Shown here: positions 1 to 8,300 of the stretch, piece after piece | Position numbering within the stretch: position 1 is the stretch's first letter | How the letters are laid out: each line of letters begins with the position of its first letter | From: Promethearchaeota archaeon | GTDB taxonomy: Archaea; Asgardarchaeota; Lokiarchaeia; Sigyniarchaeales; SOKP01 | NCBI GenBank assembly: GCA_019058425.1 | Contig: JAHPYZ010000040.1 | Coordinates: 1-42,430 of the forward strand | DNA: 42,430 bases | Direction of reading: 5' to 3' | Notes under the pieces: generated by a model | Told to the model about the DNA's origin: nothing | Databases searched by the model: none | The model's input: the letters and a program-made list of their open reading frames with translations, nothing else | Made by a program: the position numbers and the translations under genes

Positions 1-1
1 A

Positions 2-505
2 TCAAGGATAGAATATAATAAATTCATATTAAAGAAACAAAATAATGATATCTCTCATGTGATCAGAGATTGTGCAAATGAAATGAAGTACTTCTCAAAA
101 GAAAGAAATCTTTCTCTTAAATTAGAAATACCAGACGAAATATATTTTGATTTCGATAGAATAAGAATTGAGCAGGTACTCAGAAATTTATTATCAAATG
201 CAATAAAAAATACACCTCCAAAAAGAAATATTACCGTTAAGATGGAAAAAATAGATAATTTGGTGATTCTATCTATAATAGACACTGGAGTTGGATTAAC
301 AATTGGAGAAATGGAGATCCTCTTCACTAGATTTGGTAAAATTGAAAGATTTGGTGATGGATTAGAATATATCGATATTCAAGGATCTGGGCTAGGTTTA
401 TTTATTTCAAAAGAAATTGTGGATTTGCATGGGGGAACTATTCAAGCAGAATCAGAAGGTAGGAATAAGGGGAGTACTTTTATCGTAAAATTACCAATTA
501 ACTGA
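2..505 (+). CDS. Histidine kinase, C-terminal part (truncated by window edge)
   Basis: The reading frame is open to the left edge, so only the C-terminal ~167 residues are present. It begins in the last helix of the dimerisation domain (SRIEYNKF) and continues through a complete HATPase_c domain: N box NLLSNAIKNTPP, G1 box DTGVGL, F box TRFGK and G2 box GSGLGLF. The protein ends at LPIN. An internal GTG at 59 could be mistaken for a start, but it lies inside the conserved domain. By family knowledge this domain binds ATP and phosphorylates a conserved His located upstream of the window. The C-terminus closely resembles that of the giant kinase at 5389-9936 (both have FGKIER and end in LPIN), so the two are probably paralogues. 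The sensor part and the His are not visible, so the stimulus is unknown. Confidence 0.9.
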   Translation, partial: SRIEYNKFILKKQNNDISHVIRDCANEMKYFSKERNLSLKLEIPDEIYFDFDRIRIEQVLRNLLSNAIKNTPPKRNITVKMEKIDNLVILSIIDTGVGLTIGEMEILFTRFGKIERFGDGLEYIDIQGSGLGLFISKEIVDLHGGTIQAESEGRNKGSTFIVKLPIN

Positions 506-527
506 TTTTCATTTTAATATCGATATA

Positions 528-755
528 ATGGAAATTATATCAAAATATCTAAACAGATTGGAGGAAACTGAAATTGAAAATATATTATCTACTAATACAT
601 TTATAAATGAAAAAATATTAAAATTATTCTCCTTCATGAATTGGATAATTATTAAAGACATAAAAAATCTTGATTTAAGGTTCAATAACAAAGAAGAAGA
701 ACACCCCATAGCATTTCATATTATGATGAAAATTTTTAATAATTTTCAGATGTAA
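528..755 (+). CDS. Small hypothetical ORF after the kinase (doubtful)
   Basis: A 75-residue frame starts with ATG 22 nt after the kinase stop and runs in the same direction. It has no Shine-Dalgarno sequence. The product would be rich in Ile, Asn and Lys with amphipathic helices (for example EETEIENIL) and no recognisable domain. Opposite-strand frames of similar size overlap it, including one that begins at 863 with a Lys/Leu-rich coiled-coil-like stretch. Chance frames of this length are common in DNA this A+T-rich. The rest of 506-990 shows no other convincing gene. It could be a real small protein downstream of the kinase, a remnant, or noise. Confidence 0.22.
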   Translation: MEIISKYLNRLEETEIENILSTNTFINEKILKLFSFMNWIIIKDIKNLDLRFNNKEEEHPIAFHIMMKIFNNFQM

Positions 756-990
756 TAATTTAAGATTTTGCCATTTCTTTTGATATAGTAGGACCAAATC
801 TTTATTCAACCGAAGCTTAAATAACTCAATTTTTTTTTGAAGTTCTTTCATTCCATCCTTCATAGTTTATTAAATTCAATGTTCTTAAGAGAATGCTATA
901 TTTTAACTTCTATTTGTTTCAGAAAGCAGGTTTTATAATTTTAATATTAATAGAAAAGTAATCGTATTAGACGTATTTATTATATTAAAA

Positions 991-1380
991 TCATATTGTA
1001 ATATTATTGAGAGGTTTTTTAACAGCACCTTGGATAAGACTATTTAATTTTTCAAGAGAAATTGGTTTTTCTATAAATGGTATTCCTAAACGCATAGCTT
1101 TTTGTGAAATTCGAGCATCAGCGCTAAATAGAATAAATTTAATATTGAGATTCATTTTAACAATTTCATTTATTGAATCAATACCGTTAAGAATCGGCAT
1201 ACGATAATCCATTAGTATGATATCTGGAGGTACTGCGTTTTCTTTTATTATATCTATAACTTGTAATCCATTTTCTGCAAGCCCTATGATTTTGTATCCC
1301 ATTGAATCTAGATATGTCTTATACAAATACCTAACATTTTTATCATCATCTGCTATAATAATTTTTACCAATTTACCCAC
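991..1380 (-). CDS. Single-domain response regulator (CheY-like receiver)
   Basis: The protein is 129 residues, the size of a lone REC domain with no output domain. It carries the acidic cluster (D11, D12, D13), phospho-acceptor D58 in LMDYRMP, switch Ser86 in LFSAD and Lys105 in IEKP, which is the full canonical set. It is therefore expected to accept phosphate from one of the nearby histidine kinases or to work as a diffusible relay. The chosen start is GTG at 1380, three codons before an alternative TTG. No Shine-Dalgarno is visible, and the A/T-rich sequence upstream fits a leaderless transcript. It lies in the same orientation as the chemoreceptor-like gene at 1641-2450, separated by ~260 bp that contains a perfect hairpin. 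No CheA is encoded in this window, so a chemotaxis role is not supported here. Confidence 0.93.
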   Translation of the reverse strand: MGKLVKIIIADDDKNVRYLYKTYLDSMGYKIIGLAENGLQVIDIIKENAVPPDIILMDYRMPILNGIDSINEIVKMNLNIKFILFSADARISQKAMRLGIPFIEKPISLEKLNSLIQGAVKKPLNNITI

Positions 1381-1566
1381 TTGTCTTTTCTAAGATAAAA
1401 ATTTATTTAATCATTCACAAAATAATATAAGGGACTTAAATTATAAGAAAAATTCCCTAAATTGCTAAAATAAACACACAAATTTATAACTACAATTGTT
1501 TCGGAATGCATTTTCAACGAAAAAATTTTATTATATATCCAAATATTTTTAATATAATATTAAAGA

Positions 1567-1593
1567 CTAGAATGGAAAAAAATTCCATTCTAG
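1567..1593. terminator. Perfect 11-bp inverted repeat (hairpin)
   Basis: CTAGAATGGAA (1567-1577), five A residues, then TTCCATTCTAG (1583-1593) form a perfect 11-bp stem with a 5-nt loop. It lies 47 nt past the stop codon of the minus-strand receptor gene at 1641-2450 and ~190 nt upstream of the receiver gene. It may end or stabilise the receptor transcript, or be a protein-binding palindrome controlling the receiver gene. It is not followed by a long T-run on either strand, so it is not a textbook intrinsic terminator. Confidence 0.5.
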
Positions 1594-1640
1594 CGATTAA
1601 TAAATGCTTTGAATATTGGATAAAGAAAGGATGATCGTTA

Positions 1641-2450
1641 TTAGTTTTCTTTATCTAATGAATCTTTTAATTCCTCAGCTAATCCTATTAATTTTTGTGC
1701 GGTAGTAGTTATTTCTTCCATTGAAGCTGTCTGTTGTTCTGTGGAAGCACTAATCCCTTCCATTGCCGATGTTGTAGATTGTATTCGAGAAATAATATCA
1801 CCAACTTTAATTTTTGTATTATCTATGGAACTTTTAGATTCTTCTGCTAATTTTCGTACTTCATCAGCAACTACAGCGAAACCTTTACCATGTTCTCCCG
1901 CTCGTCCAGCTTCAATACTAGCATTTAAGGCTAGTAGGTTTGTTTGATCTGATACATTCGTTATAAAAGTCATAATATTCTCTATATCTTGAGATGATTT
2001 CATTGCATTTTGACTTTCAACAGCAACTTCCGAAGTTGCTGATGCTATTTCCTCAGATGCCACATTAACTTCACTTGCATTTGCAGCTAATTCATTTGCT
2101 ATATTTGAGACATTAATACTTACATTTGAAGCTTTCTTAATTATGTCTTGTAAATTTGAGTTTAATTTTTCAAGTCTTACTTCAACTGTAGGAAGAAGAA
2201 TCATAAACATTGCTGATGCTCCAGAAAAAATCATAAAACCTATGGTAAAACCCTCAGCAAATTCAAGATCTAATAAATACCACTCATAAAATAGGTTTCC
2301 TAAAGTAATCATAGAAGCTCCAATAATGAGAAATATAAGTGTTAAGTTGAGTATACTTTTTTTTCTCAAATATACAAGAAAACCGAATAGTGCTGTGATG
2401 AATAGGCATATCATACCAATTAAATTTAATACTCCGTTAAGAATGTCCAT
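1641..2450 (-). CDS. Methyl-accepting chemotaxis-like protein without extracellular sensor
   Basis: This 269-residue protein has three predicted membrane helices (about residues 5-27, 33-55 and 65-90), followed directly by a coiled-coil signalling domain. The highly conserved hairpin tip is present ([19 protein letters not shown], then [16 protein letters not shown]). There is no HAMP domain, no periplasmic ligand domain and no cytosolic PAS, so it is much shorter than a classical receptor of 500 or more residues. The family normally drives CheA through CheW, but neither is in the window. The upstream gene for a 101-residue three-helix membrane protein ends one nucleotide before this ATG, which implies an operon and perhaps a physical partner supplying the sensing part. 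The gene at 23107-23922 has the same design. Confidence 0.9.
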   Translation of the reverse strand: MDILNGVLNLIGMICLFITALFGFLVYLRKKSILNLTLIFLIIGASMITLGNLFYEWYLLDLEFAEGFTIGFMIFSGASAMFMILLPTVEVRLEKLNSNLQDIIKKASNVSINVSNIANELAANASEVNVASEEIASATSEVAVESQNAMKSSQDIENIMTFITNVSDQTNLLALNASIEAGRAGEHGKGFAVVADEVRKLAEESKSSIDNTKIKVGDIISRIQSTTSAMEGISASTEQQTASMEEITTTAQKLIGLAEELKDSLDKEN

Positions 2451-2451
2451 T

Positions 2452-2757
2452 TTATTTCCTAATCTCCTTTTTAATTAATATACTTTCTTGTTTTGAAATA
2501 TCTGTAAAGTAGACATAAACCATTCCTAAAAGCCAAAATATTCCCGATAGCATTAGAAATAAATGTGTAAAAAAATTAGTCTCACCAACGATTGCTATGC
2601 TTGATATATAAGAAGTTATATAGGAGAACACTAGTAAAGCAGCTCCAGGCAATAATGGATATAGATCTTTCCTTCTCTTGAGTATATAATAACATCCAGA
2701 AAATGGTACTATTAGAATTAATAATGCTAGTAATTTAAGAATTTGAACTGATGCCAT
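2452..2757 (-). CDS. Small three-helix membrane protein paired with receptor
   Basis: The 101-residue product has three hydrophobic segments (about residues 6-26, 33-59 and 64-87) and a charged tail ending KKEIRK, which is expected to lie in the cytosol. No known domain is recognised. Its stop lies one nucleotide upstream of the start of the receptor-like gene at 1641-2450, so the two are almost certainly co-transcribed and possibly translationally coupled. The receptor lacks a sensing domain, so a membrane-embedded partner role is a reasonable but untested inference. The 464 bp before its ATG are noncoding and probably hold the promoter of the pair. Confidence 0.75.
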   Translation of the reverse strand: MASVQILKLLALLILIVPFSGCYYILKRRKDLYPLLPGAALLVFSYITSYISSIAIVGETNFFTHLFLMLSGIFWLLGMVYVYFTDISKQESILIKKEIRK

Positions 2758-3221
2758 ATTTATGAACCACCTTTTCCTATTAATTTTTTATACTTTTTCT
2801 ACTGATCTTGTTTTTATCTTTTTAAACAAAATATTATAAAGCAATTCATTATTATTTGCGTTTTTTATTATATTAATTATATTTATATGTGCTAATGAAT
2901 ATTTTGTTTTAATTTTTCAATATCTCCTTAATAATTATTATTACTTATAAATATATTATTATAACAAAAGTTTATATATAAGAAGAATATTATACTTATT
3001 ACGATTGTAGCAATATAATTTACATATGTTTTTCTAAAAATATTAAGAATTTTAATCTTAGATTAAAAATAGTTACTATTTTATTTGAAATATATTTTAA
3101 TTATCATTTTTCTGAAAAATTCTAAAAAAATTATTTTTTCAATGAATTAGTTGTAAGAATAAATAAATATTAATTTGAACATGTGGATTTGTTAAATAAT
3201 TCCTTGTAAGAATAGTTATTA
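2758..3221. other. Intergenic region, 464 bp, no gene seen
   Basis: Extremely A/T-rich spacer between the kinase at 3222-4376 (ending here) and the small membrane protein at 2452-2757 (starting here). It must carry the promoter of the membrane-protein/receptor pair. Many TATA-like stretches are present and none stands out. No tRNA-like fold, long hairpin or plausible ORF was found. Confidence 0.5.
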
Positions 3222-4376
3222 TCACTTAATTGGAATGATAACTCTAAAACTAGCACCTTTATTTCTTCCTTCTGATTCTACCTCAATAGTACCTTGGTGT
3301 AATTCCACGATTTTCTTTGTAATATAGAGTCCTAATCCTGTGCCTTCTTGTTCAATATTAAAATCACTACGCATTACATCTAATTTACTAAATCGTTTAA
3401 ATAATTTTGATTTCTCTTCCTTTGAAATACCCACACCATTGTCTATTACCGAAAACTCTAATAAATTATCCAATTTTCTTAATTTTAGGTATATCTTACT
3501 ATTTATAGGGCTATATTTTATAGCATTGTTTAATAGATTAATAACAACACGTTCAAATCTTTGTTTATCCAACTTTATCTTAAAAACTTCTGGAAAATCC
3601 AGTACAGCTTGTTGTTGTTTCTTTTTTAATAACTGTTGTAATTCAGAAACAATATCCTGGATTAGTTCATTCAAATTAACGGTATGTAAATTTAGTTTGA
3701 TATTATTTGTCTCTAAGTTTGATATATCAAGTAAATTAAGAACAAGATTATTTAGTTTTATTACTCCTTTCCGAATAATCTCCACATATTTAAATAGATC
3801 TGTACTCAATTTATGAGAATACGATTCATCTAATAGTTGAATTGACCCTAAAATTGAATTTAAGGGGATTTTTAACTCGTGTGTTGCAATATCCAGAAAA
3901 TCTTTCCTAATTTTTTCTAATTCTTTTAGTTTTTCATTTTCTCGTTTTAAATATTTTTCATATTCTTTTTTTGTTGTGATTTCTCTCGCGATTGTTAATA
4001 TCTTGGTGTTTCCTACATCATCTTTAAATTTTGTTGCTTTAATGTCAAACCATAACCAATCTCCATTTTTATGTTTGTACCTTCCTTCGCGAGTTGCATG
4101 GCCTTTTCTAATCACTTCTTTTGATAAGGAAATGATGTCTTGAATTTCATCAGGATGGACGAAGAAGTATCCTACTTTTCGATATAGATCTTCTTTTGGA
4201 TATCCTAATATATTTTTATGCGCTTCTTCGTTAAGATATTCAATTTCAAAACTGTCATTTAGAACTCGAATCAATTCGGATGCATTTTCAGCAATAAGTC
4301 TGTACATTTCTTCAGAGAGTTCCATTTCAATTTTTTTTTTTTTTAATAAATTCGGAATAAATCTATTAAATTTCAT
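3222..4376 (-). CDS. PAS-domain sensor histidine kinase
   Basis: The protein is 384 residues with no membrane segment, so it is predicted to be cytosolic. A PAS/PAC domain covers about residues 25-140 (AENASELIRVLND, KHKNGDWLWFD, ITTKKEYEKYL). A short coiled-coil linker leads to HisKA with phospho-acceptor His166 (ATHELKIPLNS). The HATPase_c domain spans about 265-384 (NLLNNAIKYSP, DNGVGIS, KRFSK, GTGLGLY) and ends at IIPIK. All catalytic boxes are intact. A run of 14 T residues near 4331-4344 encodes consecutive lysines and is a frameshift-prone site worth checking in the assembly. The gene is oriented toward the receptor operon, and its promoter region faces the ribbon-helix-helix/receiver gene at 4646, so the two are divergent. 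The cognate regulator is not known. Confidence 0.94.
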   Translation of the reverse strand: MKFNRFIPNLLKKKKIEMELSEEMYRLIAENASELIRVLNDSFEIEYLNEEAHKNILGYPKEDLYRKVGYFFVHPDEIQDIISLSKEVIRKGHATREGRYKHKNGDWLWFDIKATKFKDDVGNTKILTIAREITTKKEYEKYLKRENEKLKELEKIRKDFLDIATHELKIPLNSILGSIQLLDESYSHKLSTDLFKYVEIIRKGVIKLNNLVLNLLDISNLETNNIKLNLHTVNLNELIQDIVSELQQLLKKKQQQAVLDFPEVFKIKLDKQRFERVVINLLNNAIKYSPINSKIYLKLRKLDNLLEFSVIDNGVGISKEEKSKLFKRFSKLDVMRSDFNIEQEGTGLGLYITKKIVELHQGTIEVESEGRNKGASFRVIIPIK

Positions 4377-4630
4377 ATTTGATGAAAAATTACATATTTA
4401 TTTTTAGAAGTATACAAAAATTATTTATAATAGATAATATCACATATTCTTTTGCTGATTTAAATGAATAATTCAATTTTTCTCTCGTCTTTTGATTTTT
4501 ATATATTTATTTATATTAAATAAAAACACAATTATTAATTTTATAACAAATTATTATAAAAAATAAAAAACCTATTTATTAAATATACTTTTTTTTAATA
4601 ATATTAGTATTATTATTTTTTGACATTTTA

Positions 4631-4636
4631 GGAGGT
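4631..4636 (+). promoter_or_regulatory. Shine-Dalgarno deciding a TTG start
   Basis: GGAGGT lies 9 nt upstream of TTG 4646. No ATG or GTG is available at a suitable distance, so this site fixes the unusual TTG start of the receiver fusion gene. Confidence 0.75.
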
Positions 4637-4645
4637 TAAATAATA

Positions 4646-5377
4646 TTGGTTAAAAAGAGTTCAGAAAAGGTAAAAAGAGTGGGGATATTAGTTTCTGAAG
4701 AAATGAAAACTACTTGGCAAAATTTTGCAGAAGAACACAATTTTTCAACCTTATCAATGTTAATCAGAAAAGCAGTTAATTTATATATAGAAAAAAATTC
4801 AATTTTATCTCGATTAGAGAATATATCCCAACTTACACATGATTTGAAAGAACCACTAACCTCCATTCAAGGATTTTCTCAATTAATATTGGAAAATGAA
4901 AAAGAAGCATTGAACCCAAGAACTTTACATAAAATAAAGGAAATATTATCACAGAGTATTTATCTTGAAAAAATTATAAATGAAATTAACGTTGATGTTA
5001 AACAAGAAAAGTCAGATTATGATATCTTAATAATTGACGATGATAATCCCACTTTAACTGTTTTAAATGATTATTTTGAATCTAAAGGAATTACAAGTAT
5101 AGGAGTAAACTCAGGATTACGAGGTTTAGAAGAATTAAGAAGAGGAGTTCCAAAATTAATCCTATTAGATATAATCTTACCCGATATGAGTGGATATGAA
5201 ATATGTAAAAAAATAAAAGCCGATAAAAGCCTACAAGAAATTCCAATATATTACATAACAGCGATTTCTGAAGAGGATGTAATAAAGGGATTAGAAGAAA
5301 CTGGAGCTGAAGGATTTCTACTAAAACCCTTTAAGTTTCCTCAATTTAAAATATTATCAAAGTATCTAAAGAATTAA
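4646..5377 (+). CDS. Ribbon-helix-helix-like + HisKA-like H-box + receiver protein
   Basis: This 243-residue protein has an unusual three-part build. Residues 8-50 look like a ribbon-helix-helix DNA-binding domain: a strand KRVGILVSEE, then two helices ending RKAVNLYIEK. Residues 55-118 form a helical hairpin with an H-box, THDLKEPLTS, in which His65 matches a kinase phospho-acceptor, but no ATPase domain follows. Residues 125-243 are a complete receiver: D131-D133, acceptor D175 in LLDIILPD, T205 and K227. The inferred role is a transcription factor in which phosphate passes from a separate kinase to D175, or between His65 and Asp175. The TTG start is set by a strong GGAGGT. It converges with the giant kinase at 5389 (stops 11 nt apart) and is divergent from the PAS kinase at 3222-4376. 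The RHH call rests on pattern only. Confidence 0.88.
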   Translation: MVKKSSEKVKRVGILVSEEMKTTWQNFAEEHNFSTLSMLIRKAVNLYIEKNSILSRLENISQLTHDLKEPLTSIQGFSQLILENEKEALNPRTLHKIKEILSQSIYLEKIINEINVDVKQEKSDYDILIIDDDNPTLTVLNDYFESKGITSIGVNSGLRGLEELRRGVPKLILLDIILPDMSGYEICKKIKADKSLQEIPIYYITAISEEDVIKGLEETGAEGFLLKPFKFPQFKILSKYLKN

Positions 5378-5388
5378 TTCAAATGATG

Positions 5389-8300
5389 CTAATCTGGATT
5401 AAAATTAATTGGTAAAGTGATAACACAGGTAGTTCCTTTATTTCTTCCTCCTGATTCTATTTGAATGTCCCCATTATGTAGATCAACAATTTTTTTAGAG
5501 ATGAATAGTCCTAATCCCGAACCTTCAGTATTTATATCCATCCCTTTCCCATATCGCTCAATTTTACCAAATTTTTGGAATATTTTCGTTTTTTCTTTCA
5601 TTGTGAAACCTACGCCTGTATCGGAAATAAAAATTTGGACATTGGTTGTAGTTTTATTCAACCTAACATACAATTTTCCGTATGGAGGTGTATTCTTTAC
5701 TGCATTAGATAAGATATTAATAATCACCTGGTGAATCCGTGTTTTGTCACATTCTATGTATACTTCTTGATTAAGTTCAGAATGGACAATTAAATTTCTT
5801 TCAAGTATCAAATAATATAATTCTTCTAGACTTTCTCTCAAAAGATTAATAAGATTAACCTTTTTGATATTTAATTCTAACTTTCCAATATCTATCCGAG
5901 ATAAATCCAATGTATTCTTTACTAATTCATCTAATCTTTTTGCACCGTTATGTATTATTTTTATTAATCTTAACTGCTTTTGACTTAACTCATTTTGAAA
6001 CAAGTCTATAAATAATGAAGATGCAGAATATACAGAAGTTAATGGTGTTTTTAATTCATGGGATGACCTATCAATAAATTCATTCCGGATTTCATCCAAA
6101 TCTTTTAGTTTTTGAACTTCTTGTTTGATTAATTTCTCAATTTTTTTTTGTTCTGTAATATCTATCAATGATATCAAAATAGCTCTCCTTTGTTGATAAA
6201 AAATTGTTTTTATATGAGTACGTATCCATTTTATCTCCTTTTTTTTGGTATAATACTGGAATTCTACTTCAGCACTCAGTCCTTCTACACTATTTTGAAA
6301 TTTAGTTATATAAGTTGAAACCAATTCCCGATAATTTTCATGAACTGGTTCTAATAATTTTTGTCCTTCCCATCTTAAAATTTCTTCTAATGAATATCCG
6401 GTTATATCTGAGTGTGCTTTGTTACTATACTTAATTCTATTATCTTGAAGGATTACATACCCAATAAGTGTTTGCTCTGCTATTTCTCTAAAATTTTGTT
6501 CAGACTCTTTTAATTTCTGGTCAGCTTCAATCTTATCGGTAATATCAATTATCATAGCTAAATCTGCTGAATGTCCTTTATAAATTATCGTTTTCGAAAA
6601 AATTTCCATCCATCTGATTTGCCCTTCTTTCCTTATTGTTCTATATCGATACTGATGGATTACATCTGGATCACCCGCTTGCTTTTTACGTGCTTGTTCA
6701 CTCACGAATTCTCGATCGTCAGGATAGATAGATTTTACCCATTCATTAGGAGTCCAATCTTTAATCTCTTCTGCTGTATAGCCATTCATCTCAGAAATTC
6801 TATCATTAAAATATTTAAATACCCCATCTTGTAAGATAATTATCCCCATTAAGGATTGTTCCGCGATATTTCGAAATTTTTCTTCAGATTCTTTTAGAGA
6901 GATTTCTGCTTGTTTTTTGTCTGTAATATCTATAAAAGTTGCAAAAAGGGCATTTTTATCTTGATAAATAATCGTTTTAAAGTTACCATGAAGCCATTTA
7001 GGCTCACCATTTCTACTATAAATTAAAAATTCCAATTCAGAAACTGGTTTTTCAGGTTCCATCTGATATTCATTTATATAATCCAATACCAATTTGCGAA
7101 GATCTTCAGACACTAATTTTGTTGCATCATTAACATCCCATCCTATTATTTCATTTATAGAAATGCCTGTTATATCTGAAATCATTTGATTGCCATATAC
7201 AATTTTATTATTTTGAACAATGACTATTCCTACAAAATTCTCTTCTGTAATTCTTCTAAACTTCTCTTCAGAGTCCCTTAAAGCTAATTCTGCTTGCTTT
7301 TTCTCGGAAATATCTAATGTAGTCACTAAAATACCATAACGCTGTTGATAAATTATTGTTTTTCTTTTAAGGAGTATCCACTTTAATCCTTTTTTTTTAT
7401 TATAAAAAGGAAATTCTATTTCAGAAACAGGTTGCTTTATATCTTGTTGATAATCATTTATAAATTTCAACACCTTTTCACGATAATCCTCATGGATTGG
7501 TAGTATTAAATCATCTCCGCCCAAATCTAAAATTTCCTCCAATGAATATCCAGTTATATTCGATTGTGCTTTATTGCTATATACAATTTTATTATCCTGA
7601 AGGATAGTGACTCCTATGGATGTTTGTTCTGTTATTTCTCTAAATTTTTCTTCAGATTCTTTCAATGCTATTTCTGAATGCTTTCTTTCTGTAATGTCTC
7701 TAATAAATACTGCTATTTTTTCTTTTGAAAAATAAAGTAATCGAGCTTCATAGTAATGTAAACCAGCTATCATAGGTAATTCATATTCAATAATTTGTGG
7801 ATTTTCTGTTCTAATTGTTTTTTCAATAGTCTCAGTAAAGATTTTACTTAATTTTGGAGGAAATAATTCTGATACTTTTTTCCCTAGAAAATTTTCAGGC
7901 ACTATATAGAAATCCTCTTCTTTTCCACTATAATCAAGAAAGGTGGAATCTTTGTCAATCATAAAAAATAGATCAGGGTTCGAATCAAAAATCTTTCTAA
8001 ATTTTTCTTCAGATTCTTTTAAAGCTATTTCTGCTTTTTTTCTCTCTGTAATATCAATCGTCGTTACAAAAAGACAATTCTTTTCTCGATAAATCATAGT
8101 TTTTAGATTGACCCGTACCCATTTTAACTCCGATTTTTTGGTATAATGTGGAAATTCTGATTCAAAAACTGGCTTATCAGTATCTTGTTGATATGTAATT
8201 ATATAATTTAGCATCATTTCACGATGATCTTGATGAATGGGTCTTACAATATCATTAATTTCCCAGTTTAAAATTTCATCTTTTGGAAATCCAGCGATAT

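Noticed and set aside
675..863. 62-codon minus-strand ORF with coiled-coil-like start
   Set aside because: It overlaps another frame and ends in a Phe run (GVFFFFV). A neighbouring frame reads FGPTISKEMAKS, which hints at a decayed gene, but no continuous protein could be rebuilt.
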